Shown: positions 51,381 through 60,781, counted from the first letter of the stretch. The stretch: DNA of 64,000 nucleotides from Paenibacillus sp. FSL R7-0337 (GCF_037969875.1 NZ_CP150218.1:434001-498000), one strand, 5' to 3'. A program made the numbers and translations. Notes: generated by a model from the letters alone, not told the origin.

Positions 51381-52598
51381 ATGAAGACGATCGCTATAGC
51401 TGGAACGTTTGATACGAAGGGTGAGGAGTACCTGTACATCAAGAAGCTTGCAGAGGAGCTTGGCCTCAGAGCCCTGATGATCCATACTGGTGTATTCGAG
51501 CCAGCCTTCCTTCCTGAGGTGTCTAACCGGGAGGTCGCTTCCGCCGCAGGGATGGAGCTGGACGAGCTTGCTGCGAAGAAGGACCGGGCATTAGCTACAG
51601 AAGTGTTGTCCAAAGGACTGGAGCAGCTCGTTCCCCGGTTATATCAGGAGGGCAAATTCGACGGCATCATTTCCTTCGGGGGCACCGGCGGAACTTCACT
51701 GGTTGCCCCTGCGATGAGAGCCTTGCCGATCGGTGTACCGAAGGTACTGGTGTCGACGGTAGCCTCCGGAAATACCGCCCCCTATGTCGGGACCAGCGAT
51801 ATTATGATGATACCGTCTGTCGTGGATGTATCAGGCCTTAATTCGATCTCGACGAGAATATTCAGCAACGCGATGTTTGCAATCGCGGGCATGCTCACGT
51901 TCGAAGCGGCTCATGAACCGGAGAAAAAGCCGCTCGTAGCAGCCACCATGTTCGGAGTGACTACGCCGTGTGTGACCGAAGCGCGCAAATACCTGGAGGA
52001 TCGCGGCTACGAGGTGCTGGTATTCCATGCAACCGGAATCGGCGGACAATCGATGGAGGCGCTGATCGAAGCGGGCTTCATTGAAGGGGTACTGGACTTA
52101 ACCACCACCGAATGGGCGGATGAGCTGATCGGCGGCGTCTTGAATGCAGGGCCGCACCGCCTGGAGGCGGCAGGCCGCAACCGTATACCGCAGGTCGTCT
52201 CGGTGGGCGCCCTGGATATGTGCAACTTCGGCCCGGCGGATACCGTACCGGAGAAGTTCAAGGATCGCAATTTCTATCATCATAACCCGACCGTTACGCT
52301 GATGCGGACGACTGTGGAGGAGAATGAACGGATCGGCAGGAAGCTGGCCGAGAAGCTTAATATGGCGACGGATAACACGGTGCTTATGCTGCCGCTTGGC
52401 GGCATTTCAGCCATTGATGTGGAGGGGCAGCCCTTCTATGGCCCTGAAGAGGACCGGATGCTGTTCGATACGCTGCGCCAGCAGGTGGACCGCTCAAGGG
52501 TTGAACTGATCGAAATGGACCTGGCGATTAATGATCCTGCCTTTGCTGAGGCCGCAGCCCGGAAGCTGATTGATCTCATGCAGGCCGCGAAGGCCTGA
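51381..52598 (+). CDS. Tm-1-like ATP-binding protein (UPF0261)
   Basis: 405-residue cytosolic protein of the UPF0261/Tm-1-like family. The N-terminal Rossmann-like lobe starts [20 protein letters not shown]; the second lobe carries [36 protein letters not shown] and [15 protein letters not shown]. The related region of tomato Tm-1 binds the tobamovirus replication protein and ATP; the native chemistry of bacterial members is not established. The start is ATG 51381 after GAGGAGG. The TIM-barrel gene at 52625 follows after 26 nt, so the two halves of tomato Tm-1 are encoded side by side. Confidence 0.88.
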   Translation: MKTIAIAGTFDTKGEEYLYIKKLAEELGLRALMIHTGVFEPAFLPEVSNREVASAAGMELDELAAKKDRALATEVLSKGLEQLVPRLYQEGKFDGIISFGGTGGTSLVAPAMRALPIGVPKVLVSTVASGNTAPYVGTSDIMMIPSVVDVSGLNSISTRIFSNAMFAIAGMLTFEAAHEPEKKPLVAATMFGVTTPCVTEARKYLEDRGYEVLVFHATGIGGQSMEALIEAGFIEGVLDLTTTEWADELIGGVLNAGPHRLEAAGRNRIPQVVSVGALDMCNFGPADTVPEKFKDRNFYHHNPTVTLMRTTVEENERIGRKLAEKLNMATDNTVLMLPLGGISAIDVEGQPFYGPEEDRMLFDTLRQQVDRSRVELIEMDLAINDPAFAEAAARKLIDLMQAAKA

Positions 52599-52624
52599 AC
52601 CAACACATTAAGGAGGAGCTACTA

Positions 52625-53455
52625 ATGAATAAACAGACCAGAGCTGAGATTATGGATAGATTCAAGCAAGAGGTGAAGGAGGGGAAGATTCTTCTTGGTG
52701 TCGGGGCAGGTACGGGGATTACTGCCAAGAGCAGTGAGGCAGGCGGAGCGGATATGCTGATTGTGTATAATTCCGGCCGTTACAGAATGGCAGGACGCGG
52801 TTCACTGGCAGGCTTACTGTCGTATGGCGACGCCAATCAGATTGTGGTGGAGATGGGCTCGGAGGTGTTGCCTGTCGTCAAGGATACTCCCGTTCTGGCA
52901 GGAGTATGCGGCACCGACCCATTCCGGGTGATGGAGGTCTTCCTGAAGCAGTTGAAGGAGCAGGGCTTCAGCGGTGTGCAGAATTTCCCTACCGTGGGTC
53001 TGATCGATGGCGTATTCCGGCAGAATCTGGAGGAGACCGGGATGGGCTACGGCCTGGAGGTCGAAATGATCCGTATCGCCCATGAGCTGGATATGCTGAC
53101 TACCCCGTATGTATTTGATCCTGAACAAGCGCGGGCCATGGCAGAAGCAGGCGCAGATATTCTGGTTGCCCACATGGGCCTCACCACCAAGGGCACCATC
53201 GGCGCAGTTACCGCGCTGACGCTGGACGATTGTGTAGAGCGTATTGAAGCGATTATCGAAGCCGGACGGGCGGTCAACCCGGAGATTATGATTATCTGCC
53301 ACGGCGGCCCGATTGCCGAGCCGGAGGATGCGGCTTATGTCATTCAGCGCACGAAGGGCATCCACGGATTCTTCGGCGCATCAAGCATTGAGCGCTTCGC
53401 CGCGGAGCAGGGAATTACCCGCCAGACCGAGTCGTTCAAAGCGATTGGGCAATAA
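52625..53455 (+). CDS. TIM-barrel protein, PEP-hydrolase-like (Tm-1 C-terminal domain homologue)
   Basis: 276-residue single-domain barrel. [77 protein letters not shown] and the closing [14 protein letters not shown] match PF09370-type proteins and the N-terminal half of the fusion at 50107, from which it may derive by duplication. The equivalent domain forms the C-terminal half of tomato Tm-1. AAGGAGGAG precedes the ATG. The predicted chemistry (C-C bond or PEP-type hydrolysis) is unproven. Confidence 0.85.
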   Translation: MNKQTRAEIMDRFKQEVKEGKILLGVGAGTGITAKSSEAGGADMLIVYNSGRYRMAGRGSLAGLLSYGDANQIVVEMGSEVLPVVKDTPVLAGVCGTDPFRVMEVFLKQLKEQGFSGVQNFPTVGLIDGVFRQNLEETGMGYGLEVEMIRIAHELDMLTTPYVFDPEQARAMAEAGADILVAHMGLTTKGTIGAVTALTLDDCVERIEAIIEAGRAVNPEIMIICHGGPIAEPEDAAYVIQRTKGIHGFFGASSIERFAAEQGITRQTESFKAIGQ

Positions 53456-53502
53456 GAAAGCTGGCTTTAACCTAATTTTAAACAGGACACCACGCTCGTT
53501 TT

Positions 53503-53545
53503 AACCTTCCCTTGTTAAGCTGATGTCATATACAAGGGGAGGGTT
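53503..53545 (+). promoter_or_regulatory. Hairpin covering the ribosome site of the esterase-like gene
   Basis: AACCTTCCCTTGT (53503-53515) is nearly complementary to ACAAGGGGAGGGTT (53532-53545). The second arm contains the GGGGAGGG ribosome site of the gene at 53552, so the folded RNA would mask it. Confidence 0.45.
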
Positions 53546-53551
53546 ATCATT

Positions 53552-54943
53552 ATGAATCCATTGCTTCGCAAAGCCGTATTGTCAGCCGTATTCTGCAGTG
53601 TCACTCTAATGACCGTTAGGGAAGCTGTGCATGCAGAAGGAGTGCCGGCAACTGACGTTACGAGCATGTTGTCCGCAGAGGCCGCCTGGAAGGATAGCAT
53701 CCGGGCCACTGCGAACACCATTACAACCATTAAGCCGGAGCAGGGCGACACCTATTCCGATCTGGCGTTTCTTCAGCAGATTCTGGCGGATCAACGGATC
53801 GTGAGCTTGGGCGAGGCCTCGCATGGGGCAGCCGAATATAATTCGGTGAAGGTAAGACTAATTAAGTATCTGCATGAAAAGCTGGACTATAACGTCATCG
53901 CCTTCGAGTCCAATCTGGCGGATGCAACTGCAGCGTATACACAGGTTAATGAGCTACAGCCGCAACAGCTGATGGAGAATTCCGTATACGGCGTATGGCA
54001 GGTGGAAGAGAATCTGCCGCTGTTCGAGTACATAGCGGAGCAGAGCCGTACAGATCATCCGCTCATACTGACCGGATTTGACTCCCAAGCCGTTACCGAT
54101 TCTTTTATTACATTGGTTACACAATGGTTCGCCGGGGTGGATGTTGCCAAAGCCCAAGCCTTTGCCCAGACGGAAGAATGGTATTTGAAGCTTAATATGA
54201 TTGATGATATCGGAGAATATACCGCCCAGAAGGAGGCAATCAAGCGCAAATATATGATTTTCCAGGCCTTCGTGAAGGATCATGCAGCAGCATTAAGCAC
54301 AGTACATCCTAATCAGCCCAAGCTGGTTCAGATCCTTGAGCGTGTGCTTCAGAATCGGATAGATATGCTGGAGTATTACCATCCTCATATTGTTAAACTG
54401 CTGGCGGGGGTAGATCAGGAGAATCAGGTGAAGCAGGGGAGCTATGAGCGGGACCGCGTAATGGCTGGGAATGTAGCATGGCTTGCTAACACAGTGTATC
54501 CGGGCGAGAAGCTCATTCTGTGGGGACACAACTACCATATCCGTAAAAACAATTCTACGATGATTACCGAGCACAATGGCTTCGGTTATGATCAGACACC
54601 CTATCCTACAATGGGGGAAATGCTGCCTTGGCCCTTGAAGAAGGATGGCTATGTGATCGGATTGTATGCTTATGAAGGCAGTGCGCATAAGAACAACGGT
54701 AAGGTGGAGCAGGTTACGCCGCATGACAAGGGAAGTCTTGAAGAGATTATAGGTGCAGGCGAAGGCGCTGCGCAGTTTATCAACTTAAGAGACACCACGT
54801 TAAGCGCGTCCACGGAATGGATGTACACCCCGCGTACAGCGAAGGCATGGGGAGTCCTGGACGAGAAAATGATTCCGCGCGAACAATATGACGGAATATT
54901 GCTCATTCAGCAGCTTCAACCGTCCACCCCCATAAAAGATTAG
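53552..54943 (+). CDS. Secreted erythromycin-esterase-like protein
   Basis: 463-residue protein of the Ere/succinoglycan-esterase family. Residues 1-29 form a signal peptide (LSAVFCSVTLMTVREAVHA). The family block SLGEASHGAAEYNSVKVRL carries Glu88 and His91, equivalent to the active-site Glu and His of EreA/EreB; WGHNYHIRKN near 330 supplies the second His pair. True macrolide esterases are cytosolic, so an exported member suggests another ester or peptide substrate, or extracellular drug hydrolysis. It is monocistronic, with a hairpin at its ribosome site and its own terminator. Confidence 0.75.
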   Translation: MNPLLRKAVLSAVFCSVTLMTVREAVHAEGVPATDVTSMLSAEAAWKDSIRATANTITTIKPEQGDTYSDLAFLQQILADQRIVSLGEASHGAAEYNSVKVRLIKYLHEKLDYNVIAFESNLADATAAYTQVNELQPQQLMENSVYGVWQVEENLPLFEYIAEQSRTDHPLILTGFDSQAVTDSFITLVTQWFAGVDVAKAQAFAQTEEWYLKLNMIDDIGEYTAQKEAIKRKYMIFQAFVKDHAAALSTVHPNQPKLVQILERVLQNRIDMLEYYHPHIVKLLAGVDQENQVKQGSYERDRVMAGNVAWLANTVYPGEKLILWGHNYHIRKNNSTMITEHNGFGYDQTPYPTMGEMLPWPLKKDGYVIGLYAYEGSAHKNNGKVEQVTPHDKGSLEEIIGAGEGAAQFINLRDTTLSASTEWMYTPRTAKAWGVLDEKMIPREQYDGILLIQQLQPSTPIKD

Positions 54944-54984
54944 TCTTGCAGCATGTAAAAGCTTCTATATTAGCTGGAAATGGG

Positions 54985-55011
54985 CACTCTTTAATTAAAG
55001 AGTGTCTTTTT
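54985..55011 (+). terminator. Terminator of the esterase-like gene
   Basis: CACTCTTTAATTAAAGAGTG is a perfect palindrome followed by TCTTTTT. Confidence 0.85.
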
Positions 55012-55035
55012 CGAATGTTCATAGCAGAGAGGATA

Positions 55036-55047
55036 TGATATAAATCA
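55036..55047 (+). promoter_or_regulatory. Candidate FNR/CRP-type site before the nos genes
   Basis: TGATATAAATCA fits the TGAT-N4-ATCA core used by FNR-type regulators. It lies ~120 nt before nosD. The B. subtilis Fnr form TGTGA-N6-TCACA was not found. Confidence 0.3.
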
Positions 55048-55164
55048 CAGAATGGTCACAGACTCCAGCCGGTATAGCCAGTTCGGGCTATAGGCACTTT
55101 AATTCCTTTTATTTACACTTAATGCGGGTTTGCACAAGAAACCATCCTACAATGGGGGTGAACA

Positions 55165-56532
55165 ATGCTTGTACAGAAAAGGTACGACTGCTCCATCGGC
55201 TTCAGGGTTCTTGTCTTGATGATTGCTGGTCTGTTCTTCTTCTCCTTCAATCATAGCCGCATTGTAAGCGCAGACACCAACAGCGGAGCTCTTCCGCTCC
55301 AGCCCATCATTGATTCAGCCCGTGAGGGAGATCTCATCACCCTGGCTCCGGGAACCTATTCCGGTCCGGTCCGGCTGGATAAGCGAGTAACGATTAACGG
55401 TAACGGCAAGGCGATTCTACTGCATACGGCTAAGGACGAGCAGGCAGCGGTGCAGATCCTTGCAGACGGTGTAAGGCTTGAGAACCTGAAGATTCAGCAG
55501 AATAATGACGGGGAAGCAGCGGCTGTACGCGTTGAAGCGGACAGGGTCACCTTGAAGGGACTGGTAATTCATTCGGCAGGGTACGGAATACTGCTGCGTG
55601 AAGCCGATGGCGGGGTGATCTGGGATAACACAATAAGCTGGTTCATCCCCAAAGGAGAAGCACCGGGGACGAGAGGCAACGGGATCGATCTCTATAACTC
55701 TCACGGCGCTGTGATCCGGGGCAACGACATCGCTTATCTGCGGGATGGCATCTATCTGGAGAACAGCCGCAATACGGTGGTGGATCAGAACAAGCTTGCT
55801 TATCTGCGGTACGGGGTCCACTGCATGTATATCAATGGCTCGAAGATCACTAACAACACCGGGGAATATAACATAACCGGCTCGATGGTGATGGGTGTTA
55901 CGGATGTGGTGGTGTCCGGGAACTCCTTCCGCAAGCAGAGCCGGAATGTGCATTCACAGGGGATTCTGCTCTACGATGTGCGGAATTCAGCGATTATGAA
56001 CAACCGGGTGGAAGGCAACCGGGTAGGGATTTATATGCAGCAATCCTCGGATAACAAGCTGCAGCAGAACCTGGTGCTCCGCAACTATATCGGCGTGCAG
56101 TTCGAGAATGCCGAGGGCAATCGCTTCGAGCGTAACGGGTTTGTAGCGAACGTCATTGAGGCCCAGGCCACAGGCAGCAGGGATAATCACATGAACGGGA
56201 ATTACTGGGATGCCTTTGGCGGACTGGATCTCACGGGGGATGGGGTCAGCGACCTGAAGTATGCGATTAACCCCTTCTATCAGCAATTGGTTGCGGGGAA
56301 TGCAGCGTATCAGCTGTTTTTCCAGTCACCGGGAATGACCTTCCTGAGCGATATGTACACCGGTGATTCGGCAGGGTGGTCCACGGATGCAGCGCCGCTC
56401 ATGCAGCTTGCAGCAGGTACGGTTAGCACGGATCAGGCGGCAGGCGGACAAGGCACGGTCATGGTTGCGGGCTGGCTGCTGCTGTTCCTGTCCGTCATTA
56501 CAATAATATACTTGGGGGTACTGCGATTATGA
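55165..56532 (+). CDS. nosD: Nitrous oxide reductase maturation protein NosD
   Basis: 455 residues: signal peptide (~1-36), a right-handed parallel beta-helix (~45-375) with repeated blocks such as GNGIDLYNSHGAVIRGNDIA and NRVGIYMQQSSDNKLQQNLV, and a C-terminal membrane helix (~430-452). NosD is a periplasmic or surface-exposed partner of the NosFY ABC transporter needed to build the copper centre of N2O reductase. GGGGGTGAAC precedes the ATG. It is the first gene of nosD-L-Y-F-tlpA; no nosZ lies upstream in the window. Confidence 0.9.
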   Translation: MLVQKRYDCSIGFRVLVLMIAGLFFFSFNHSRIVSADTNSGALPLQPIIDSAREGDLITLAPGTYSGPVRLDKRVTINGNGKAILLHTAKDEQAAVQILADGVRLENLKIQQNNDGEAAAVRVEADRVTLKGLVIHSAGYGILLREADGGVIWDNTISWFIPKGEAPGTRGNGIDLYNSHGAVIRGNDIAYLRDGIYLENSRNTVVDQNKLAYLRYGVHCMYINGSKITNNTGEYNITGSMVMGVTDVVVSGNSFRKQSRNVHSQGILLYDVRNSAIMNNRVEGNRVGIYMQQSSDNKLQQNLVLRNYIGVQFENAEGNRFERNGFVANVIEAQATGSRDNHMNGNYWDAFGGLDLTGDGVSDLKYAINPFYQQLVAGNAAYQLFFQSPGMTFLSDMYTGDSAGWSTDAAPLMQLAAGTVSTDQAAGGQGTVMVAGWLLLFLSVITIIYLGVLRL

Positions 56533-57077
56533 AACGATGGAGTCTGGTCTTGATGATATCAATGAGTCTGTTGATCCTCGCGGCCTGCGGGCAGAAGAAG
56601 TATGAGCCGGTAGCGATCAATGAAGACGTCGACATCTGTGTGGTCTGCAATATGCAGGTGAAAGATGATGCCTTCGCCACTCAGCTAACGACCAAGGACG
56701 GCAAGAATTACAAGTTCGATGATATCGGCTGCATGAACGAGTGGAAGAAGAGCAACGGCACGGAGCAGATCGGAATGGATTATGTCCGCGACTATAATGA
56801 CAAGAGCTGGGTTGAATTCAGCAAGGCGAGCTATGTATATGACGTTTCTCTGCGTACGCCGATGGCTTATGGAGTGATCAGCTTCAAGGATGAAGCGGCA
56901 GCAGAAGCATTCGTGAAGGAGCAGGGTGTAGGCACTGTGCTGACCGCCGGAGAGCTGGCCTCGCATGAATGGAAGCAGAACAAGGATATGATGAATATGG
57001 GCATGCAGAGCGGGGAAGGTCATATGGAGGAGCATAGCTCAGAGGAAGGAACGCATTCCGAAGCGACGGATATGTGA
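56529..57077 (+). CDS. nosL: Copper chaperone lipoprotein NosL
   Basis: 182-residue lipoprotein. Lipobox ILAAC with Cys20. The copper-binding segment CVVCNMQV (Cys37, Cys40, Met42) and DDIGCMNEWKK follow the NosL pattern, in which Cys and Met ligands carry Cu(I) to NosZ. The C-terminal ~30 residues are rich in Met, His, Glu and Ser (MMNMGMQSGEGHMEEHSSEE), a second possible metal-binding tail. The ATG overlaps the nosD stop (ATGA). Confidence 0.9.
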   Translation: MKRWSLVLMISMSLLILAACGQKKYEPVAINEDVDICVVCNMQVKDDAFATQLTTKDGKNYKFDDIGCMNEWKKSNGTEQIGMDYVRDYNDKSWVEFSKASYVYDVSLRTPMAYGVISFKDEAAAEAFVKEQGVGTVLTAGELASHEWKQNKDMMNMGMQSGEGHMEEHSSEEGTHSEATDM

Positions 57078-57901
57078 GTATGGCCGACATCCTGCATATC
57101 GCCCGCAGAGAGCTTAAGATGGGCTTCCGCAACCCGTGGGCGTATTCCTTCCTGGCCTTGTTCTGTACCTTCAGTCTCGGGCTGCTGCTGATCCATGCGA
57201 ATAACGCGGTGGAGGGCTATACGGCTGTTACGGGCTCCATGCTGAGCCTGATTCTTTATCTTTTGCCGCTGATGACATTATTTCTGGGCTCCTTCTCACT
57301 GACCTCGGAACGGGAAGACGGAAGCTGGCAGCTCTTATCCACCTATCCCATTGGAACCTTATCCTTTGTTCTGGGAAAATATACCGGATTGGCCGCAGTC
57401 CTGCTGACGATTGTTGCGTTTGGCTACGGGCTGATGGGGCTGGTCAGCGGCCTGCTCGGGATGGCTTTTGCGGCGGAGACTTACTTCCTGTTCCTGGCCT
57501 TCTCGGCAGGTCTGGTCTTGCTGTTCCTGACGCTTGCCCTCTTCATCGGCTCGTTATCCCGCAACCGCTGGCAGGCCTTGACGATCTCGGTAGCGGTCTG
57601 GTTCTTCGCCGTAATCGGCTGGCCGACGTTCCTGATCGCAGGCCTCGGCCTGCTCCCGTATCTCTGGATCAAGCCTGCTCTGATTGTGCTGACGATTCTG
57701 AATCCGGCTGAGCTGGTGCGCCTGTTCGTGGTGGTGAAGCTGGGCGGAGGGTCGGTCCTGGGACCGGAATATTATCAGTGGGTGGAATGGATTAGCCGCC
57801 CGGGCGGCAGTCTGCTGTTCCTCGGGGTCTGCGCGGCCTGGGTGCTGCTGTCCATCTTAGCGGTATATTGGATTTGGGAGAGGGGGCGTTCCCGTGGATA
57901 A
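57074..57901 (+). CDS. nosY: NosY-like ABC transporter permease
   Basis: 275-residue membrane protein with about six helices. It begins LHIARRELKMGFRNPWAYSF, matching the NosY/ABC2-type permease start, with the conserved TSEREDGSWQLLSTYP in the first cytosolic loop. With NosF it powers a NosD-linked step, thought to supply sulphur or copper for the CuZ cluster. The start overlaps the nosL stop by 4 nt, and its end overlaps nosF by 8 nt. Confidence 0.85.
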   Translation: MSMADILHIARRELKMGFRNPWAYSFLALFCTFSLGLLLIHANNAVEGYTAVTGSMLSLILYLLPLMTLFLGSFSLTSEREDGSWQLLSTYPIGTLSFVLGKYTGLAAVLLTIVAFGYGLMGLVSGLLGMAFAAETYFLFLAFSAGLVLLFLTLALFIGSLSRNRWQALTISVAVWFFAVIGWPTFLIAGLGLLPYLWIKPALIVLTILNPAELVRLFVVVKLGGGSVLGPEYYQWVEWISRPGGSLLFLGVCAAWVLLSILAVYWIWERGRSRG

Positions 57902-58613
57902 CCCGTTGGTGCAGGTGAAGCAAATCTCCAAGGTCATAGGGCGGCAAACACTGGTTGAAGAGATCAGCTTCCAGGTTCCCGGCGGCAGTATACTTGCCCT
58001 GTGCGGCGGGAATGGAGCCGGCAAAAGCACGGTGCTGCGGATGGTAGCCGGGATAGTGCAGCCGACTTCCGGCGAAATTACGGTAAACAGGCTGAAGTGG
58101 AAGCAATCGCGCAAGCGCTTTTCCATGCAAATCGGCTATATGCCGGATGATTATCAGTTCAGCCACGGGCTGTCTGCGGAGGAGTTGCTGAATTTCTGGG
58201 CGGCGCTGCGCCGGATTCCCAGACGCAAAGAGCGGGTAGAGGAGGTGCTGGATCTAGTCGGGCTTGCGGATAAGCGCAACAACCTGGTGACCACCTTCTC
58301 CAAGGGGATGCGCCAGCGTGTGCTGTTCGCGCAAGCGCTGCTGGCGAAGCCGCCGCTCCTGATTATGGATGAGCCGACCAACGGGCTGGACCCGTTCTGG
58401 ATGAACGAATTCGTGAAGCTGCTGCAGGACATCCGGGAAGAGGGGCATACCGTCCTCTTTTCCACCCATCAACTGGAGATTGCGGATCGGGTGGCCGATC
58501 AGATTGTCTTCTTGAATCAAGGCAAACATGTGGGGGCAGGTACGACAGCAGAGATCCGGGCAGAGTTCGGTTCGCTGTACGCCGCCTTTCACCACAGTCT
58601 GGGGCTGGGATGA
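57894..58613 (+). CDS. nosF: NosF-like ABC transporter ATPase
   Basis: 239-residue ATPase partner of NosY. Walker A GGNGAGKST, Q-loop IGYMPDDYQF, signature FSKGMRQRVLFA, Walker B PPLLIMDEPTNGLDP and FSTHQLE are complete. The LSKGMRQ-type signature is typical of NosF. The start is ATG or GTG near 57894, overlapping the permease gene, and its stop overlaps the tlpA-like gene by 4 nt, so the whole block is translated as a coupled operon. Confidence 0.85.
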   Translation: MDNPLVQVKQISKVIGRQTLVEEISFQVPGGSILALCGGNGAGKSTVLRMVAGIVQPTSGEITVNRLKWKQSRKRFSMQIGYMPDDYQFSHGLSAEELLNFWAALRRIPRRKERVEEVLDLVGLADKRNNLVTTFSKGMRQRVLFAQALLAKPPLLIMDEPTNGLDPFWMNEFVKLLQDIREEGHTVLFSTHQLEIADRVADQIVFLNQGKHVGAGTTAEIRAEFGSLYAAFHHSLGLG

Positions 58614-59134
58614 AGCTGCGCCGGATCGTTACTCTGCTGATTATTGCCGCTGCCTCTACTGCCGGAATCTGGGTGTACCTTCATCAATCCAAACAGCCTC
58701 CGTCAGGGAGAATAACCGCAGGCGCTTCGGCTCCAGTGTTCGAAGCGGTGACCTTGCAGGGAGAGAAGGTGAGTCTCAGCGAATACAAGGGCCGGGTCGT
58801 GCTGCTTAACTTCTGGGCTACCTGGTGCAAGCCCTGTATGTGGGAAATGCCGTTGTTGAATGTACTTAGCGAATCCGCTGAGCTTCCAGTCGAGACCTTG
58901 TTCGTGAACGCAGGGGAATCCAAGGGGACGGTATCGGAGTATATGGCGGAGCATCAATTCTCTTTTCCCGTAATTATCGATGTTACCGGTAGGATATCTG
59001 CTTCATATCGCGTCAATGCACTGCCGTCAACTTATATCATCAATAAGACGGGTAAGATAAGCAGAGTCGTGGTCGGAGAGATCGGCGATCTCGATACGCT
59101 CAAGCAATGGCTGGCTGAGGCCGGAGCTGACTAA
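58610..59134 (+). CDS. TlpA/ResA-type membrane-anchored thiol-disulfide oxidoreductase
   Basis: 174 residues. A single N-terminal membrane anchor (~4-24) leads to a thioredoxin fold with active site WCKPC (Cys73, Cys76) in FWATWCKPCMWEMP and the cis-proline block ALPSTYII. Such proteins keep copper-site cysteines reduced outside the membrane, a need shared by NosZ (CuA) and oxidase assembly. Its position at the end of the nos block fits metal-centre maturation. A strong terminator follows. Confidence 0.85.
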   Translation: MKLRRIVTLLIIAAASTAGIWVYLHQSKQPPSGRITAGASAPVFEAVTLQGEKVSLSEYKGRVVLLNFWATWCKPCMWEMPLLNVLSESAELPVETLFVNAGESKGTVSEYMAEHQFSFPVIIDVTGRISASYRVNALPSTYIINKTGKISRVVVGEIGDLDTLKQWLAEAGAD

Positions 59135-59161
59135 TGACGGGGATATTCTATTCTAACTACA

Positions 59162-59209
59162 GCCTCCGCTTGCCGGGAAGATGCTTCCGGTGCAGGCGGA
59201 GGCTTTTTT
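59162..59209 (+). terminator. Terminator of the nos operon
   Basis: GCCTCCGCTTGCC...GGTGCAGGCGGAGGC stem with a nested GGGAAG/CTTCC, then six T. Confidence 0.9.
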
Positions 59210-59312
59210 GAATACAAAAAAGAAAAATTATTTCTTTTTATATTTTATTTTAGGAAAAATACTTTATTATAATCCAAATTCTGCTATACTCTATGCCAAG
59301 AGGGAGCAATAA

Positions 59313-59327
59313 GTCAGGAATCCTGAC
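59313..59327 (+). promoter_or_regulatory. Palindrome downstream of a -10 box, candidate operator of the second sugar importer
   Basis: GTCAGGA-A-TCCTGAC is a perfect palindrome around one base, ~23 nt after the extended -10 TGCTATACT (59282-59290) and ~46 nt before the binding-protein start. A repressor bound here would block transcription. Confidence 0.45.
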
Positions 59328-59373
59328 GCGGAAAGGGTGCTCGCCTTACACTTAATCTGAGGGGGAATGTGGT

Positions 59374-60696
59374 GTGGGAACTAACAGAAAGGGCTTCACA
59401 GTATCGCTGCTGCTGACCATGTCTATGCTGCTTGCGGCTTGCGGAGGAAATGGCAATACCAAGGGGACACCGGATGCCGGAAGCACCAGAGCACCCGGCA
59501 CGGACGCTGAAGCTACGGCTGCGGCAGAGCCGGTGAAGCTTGAATTCTGGACGATTGCACTTCAGCCTACGTTCAATGATTACTTCAATAATCTGATCAC
59601 CCAGTATGAGAGCAGTCACCCCGGGGTGACGGTGGAGTGGAAGGACTATCCCTATGATGCAATCTCGCAGCGGCTGTTGACTAGTACAGCGAGCGGCAAG
59701 AGTCCCGATGTCGTGAATCTGAACACCGAATTCGCCAGCCAGTTAGGCAGTAAGGGAGCGCTGCTGAATCTGAACGAGTACCTGACGGATGAGCAGGCAA
59801 AGAGTTATTTCGAGGGGATTTATAATTCTACGGTATTGGGCGGCCAGGCTTACGCGCTTCCCTGGTACACAGGCACAGAGGTGCTGTTCATGAACAAAAA
59901 GCTGGTAGAGAAGGCCGGCCTCGACCCTGCCAGTCCGCCGCAGACCCGTGAGGAGCTGGTGGAGTGGGCCCGCCAGGTTCATGAGAAGACCGGGGCTGCG
60001 GGATATGCGCAGCAGCTGGTCTCCAAGCTCTTCCCGATTGACGGCATCCCGATTCTGAACGAGGACAAGACGGCTGCAGCCTTCAATACGCCGGAAGCCG
60101 AGGCCATGATCACCCAGATGCGCGATCTGATGAAGGAAGGCGTGGTACTCAAGGAGGATGCGGACTTCAGCAAGCAAATCCAGTATTTCTCCGGTGAGCA
60201 GGTGGCCTTCCAGCTATCCGGCCCGACGTTCATTAACTTCATTAAGACCTCCGCGCCGGATGTCTACAAGAACACCATCGCTGTCCCGCTGCCGACAGGC
60301 AAAGCGAATCTGCGTCTCTCCAACTCCATGAACCTGGTGGTGCCGCAAAAGTCGAAGAACCCGCAGCAGGCTGTCGAATTCGCCGCCTTCATTACGAACG
60401 CCGAGAACCAGACAGCCTTCTCCAAGGTCGCCAACACACTGCCGTCAAGCAAGGCGTCGATTCAAGATCCGTTCTTCACCGACTCTGACGGTTCACTCGA
60501 AGCTGAAGCGAAGGTGGCTTCCTCGCAGAGTCTCGACAAGGCTACCGATTATATGGTCGGCGTCCCAAGCGCCGCAGATATTAACTCTGCACTGGCACGG
60601 GGCCTGCAGGAGATTCTGATGAACGGAGCAGACATCAAGGAGACGCTGAACAAGGTAGAGAAGGAAGTCAATAATATTATCAGTCAGGGTTCCTAA
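59374..60696 (+). CDS. Extracellular sugar-binding lipoprotein (UgpB/MalE-like)
   Basis: 440-residue lipoprotein. Lipobox LLAAC with Cys23, followed by a Gly/Thr-rich linker. The mature part is a family-1 binding protein: LEFWTIALQPTFNDYFNNLI, PDVVNLNTEFASQLGSKGAL, YALPWYTGTEVLFMNKKL and MNLVVPQKSKNPQQAVEFAA. The start is GTG after GAGGGGG. It lies before two permeases and a GH84 gene, so the sugar is likely to contain N-acetylglucosamine. No ATPase gene is adjacent; a shared MsmX-type ATPase is expected. Confidence 0.88.
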   Translation: MGTNRKGFTVSLLLTMSMLLAACGGNGNTKGTPDAGSTRAPGTDAEATAAAEPVKLEFWTIALQPTFNDYFNNLITQYESSHPGVTVEWKDYPYDAISQRLLTSTASGKSPDVVNLNTEFASQLGSKGALLNLNEYLTDEQAKSYFEGIYNSTVLGGQAYALPWYTGTEVLFMNKKLVEKAGLDPASPPQTREELVEWARQVHEKTGAAGYAQQLVSKLFPIDGIPILNEDKTAAAFNTPEAEAMITQMRDLMKEGVVLKEDADFSKQIQYFSGEQVAFQLSGPTFINFIKTSAPDVYKNTIAVPLPTGKANLRLSNSMNLVVPQKSKNPQQAVEFAAFITNAENQTAFSKVANTLPSSKASIQDPFFTDSDGSLEAEAKVASSQSLDKATDYMVGVPSAADINSALARGLQEILMNGADIKETLNKVEKEVNNIISQGS

Positions 60697-60718
60697 GCTG
60701 CTGAAGCATAGCTGATAA

Positions 60719-60735
60719 GGGGGAGTTTCTCCCCC
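60719..60735 (+). terminator. Intercistronic hairpin after the binding-protein gene
   Basis: GGGGGAG-TTT-CTCCCCC, without a T run, in the 85-nt gap before the first permease. It probably protects the upstream mRNA and sets the binding protein above the permeases. Confidence 0.6.
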
Positions 60736-60781
60736 GATTCATATCAATTGAGGGTATTTGAAGGAGTGGGAGGTGTAGCGG

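Noticed and set aside
55046..55062. B. subtilis-type Fnr box
   Set aside because: TCACA-N6-TCACA is a direct repeat, while the Fnr site needs the inverted form TGTGA-N6-TCACA.
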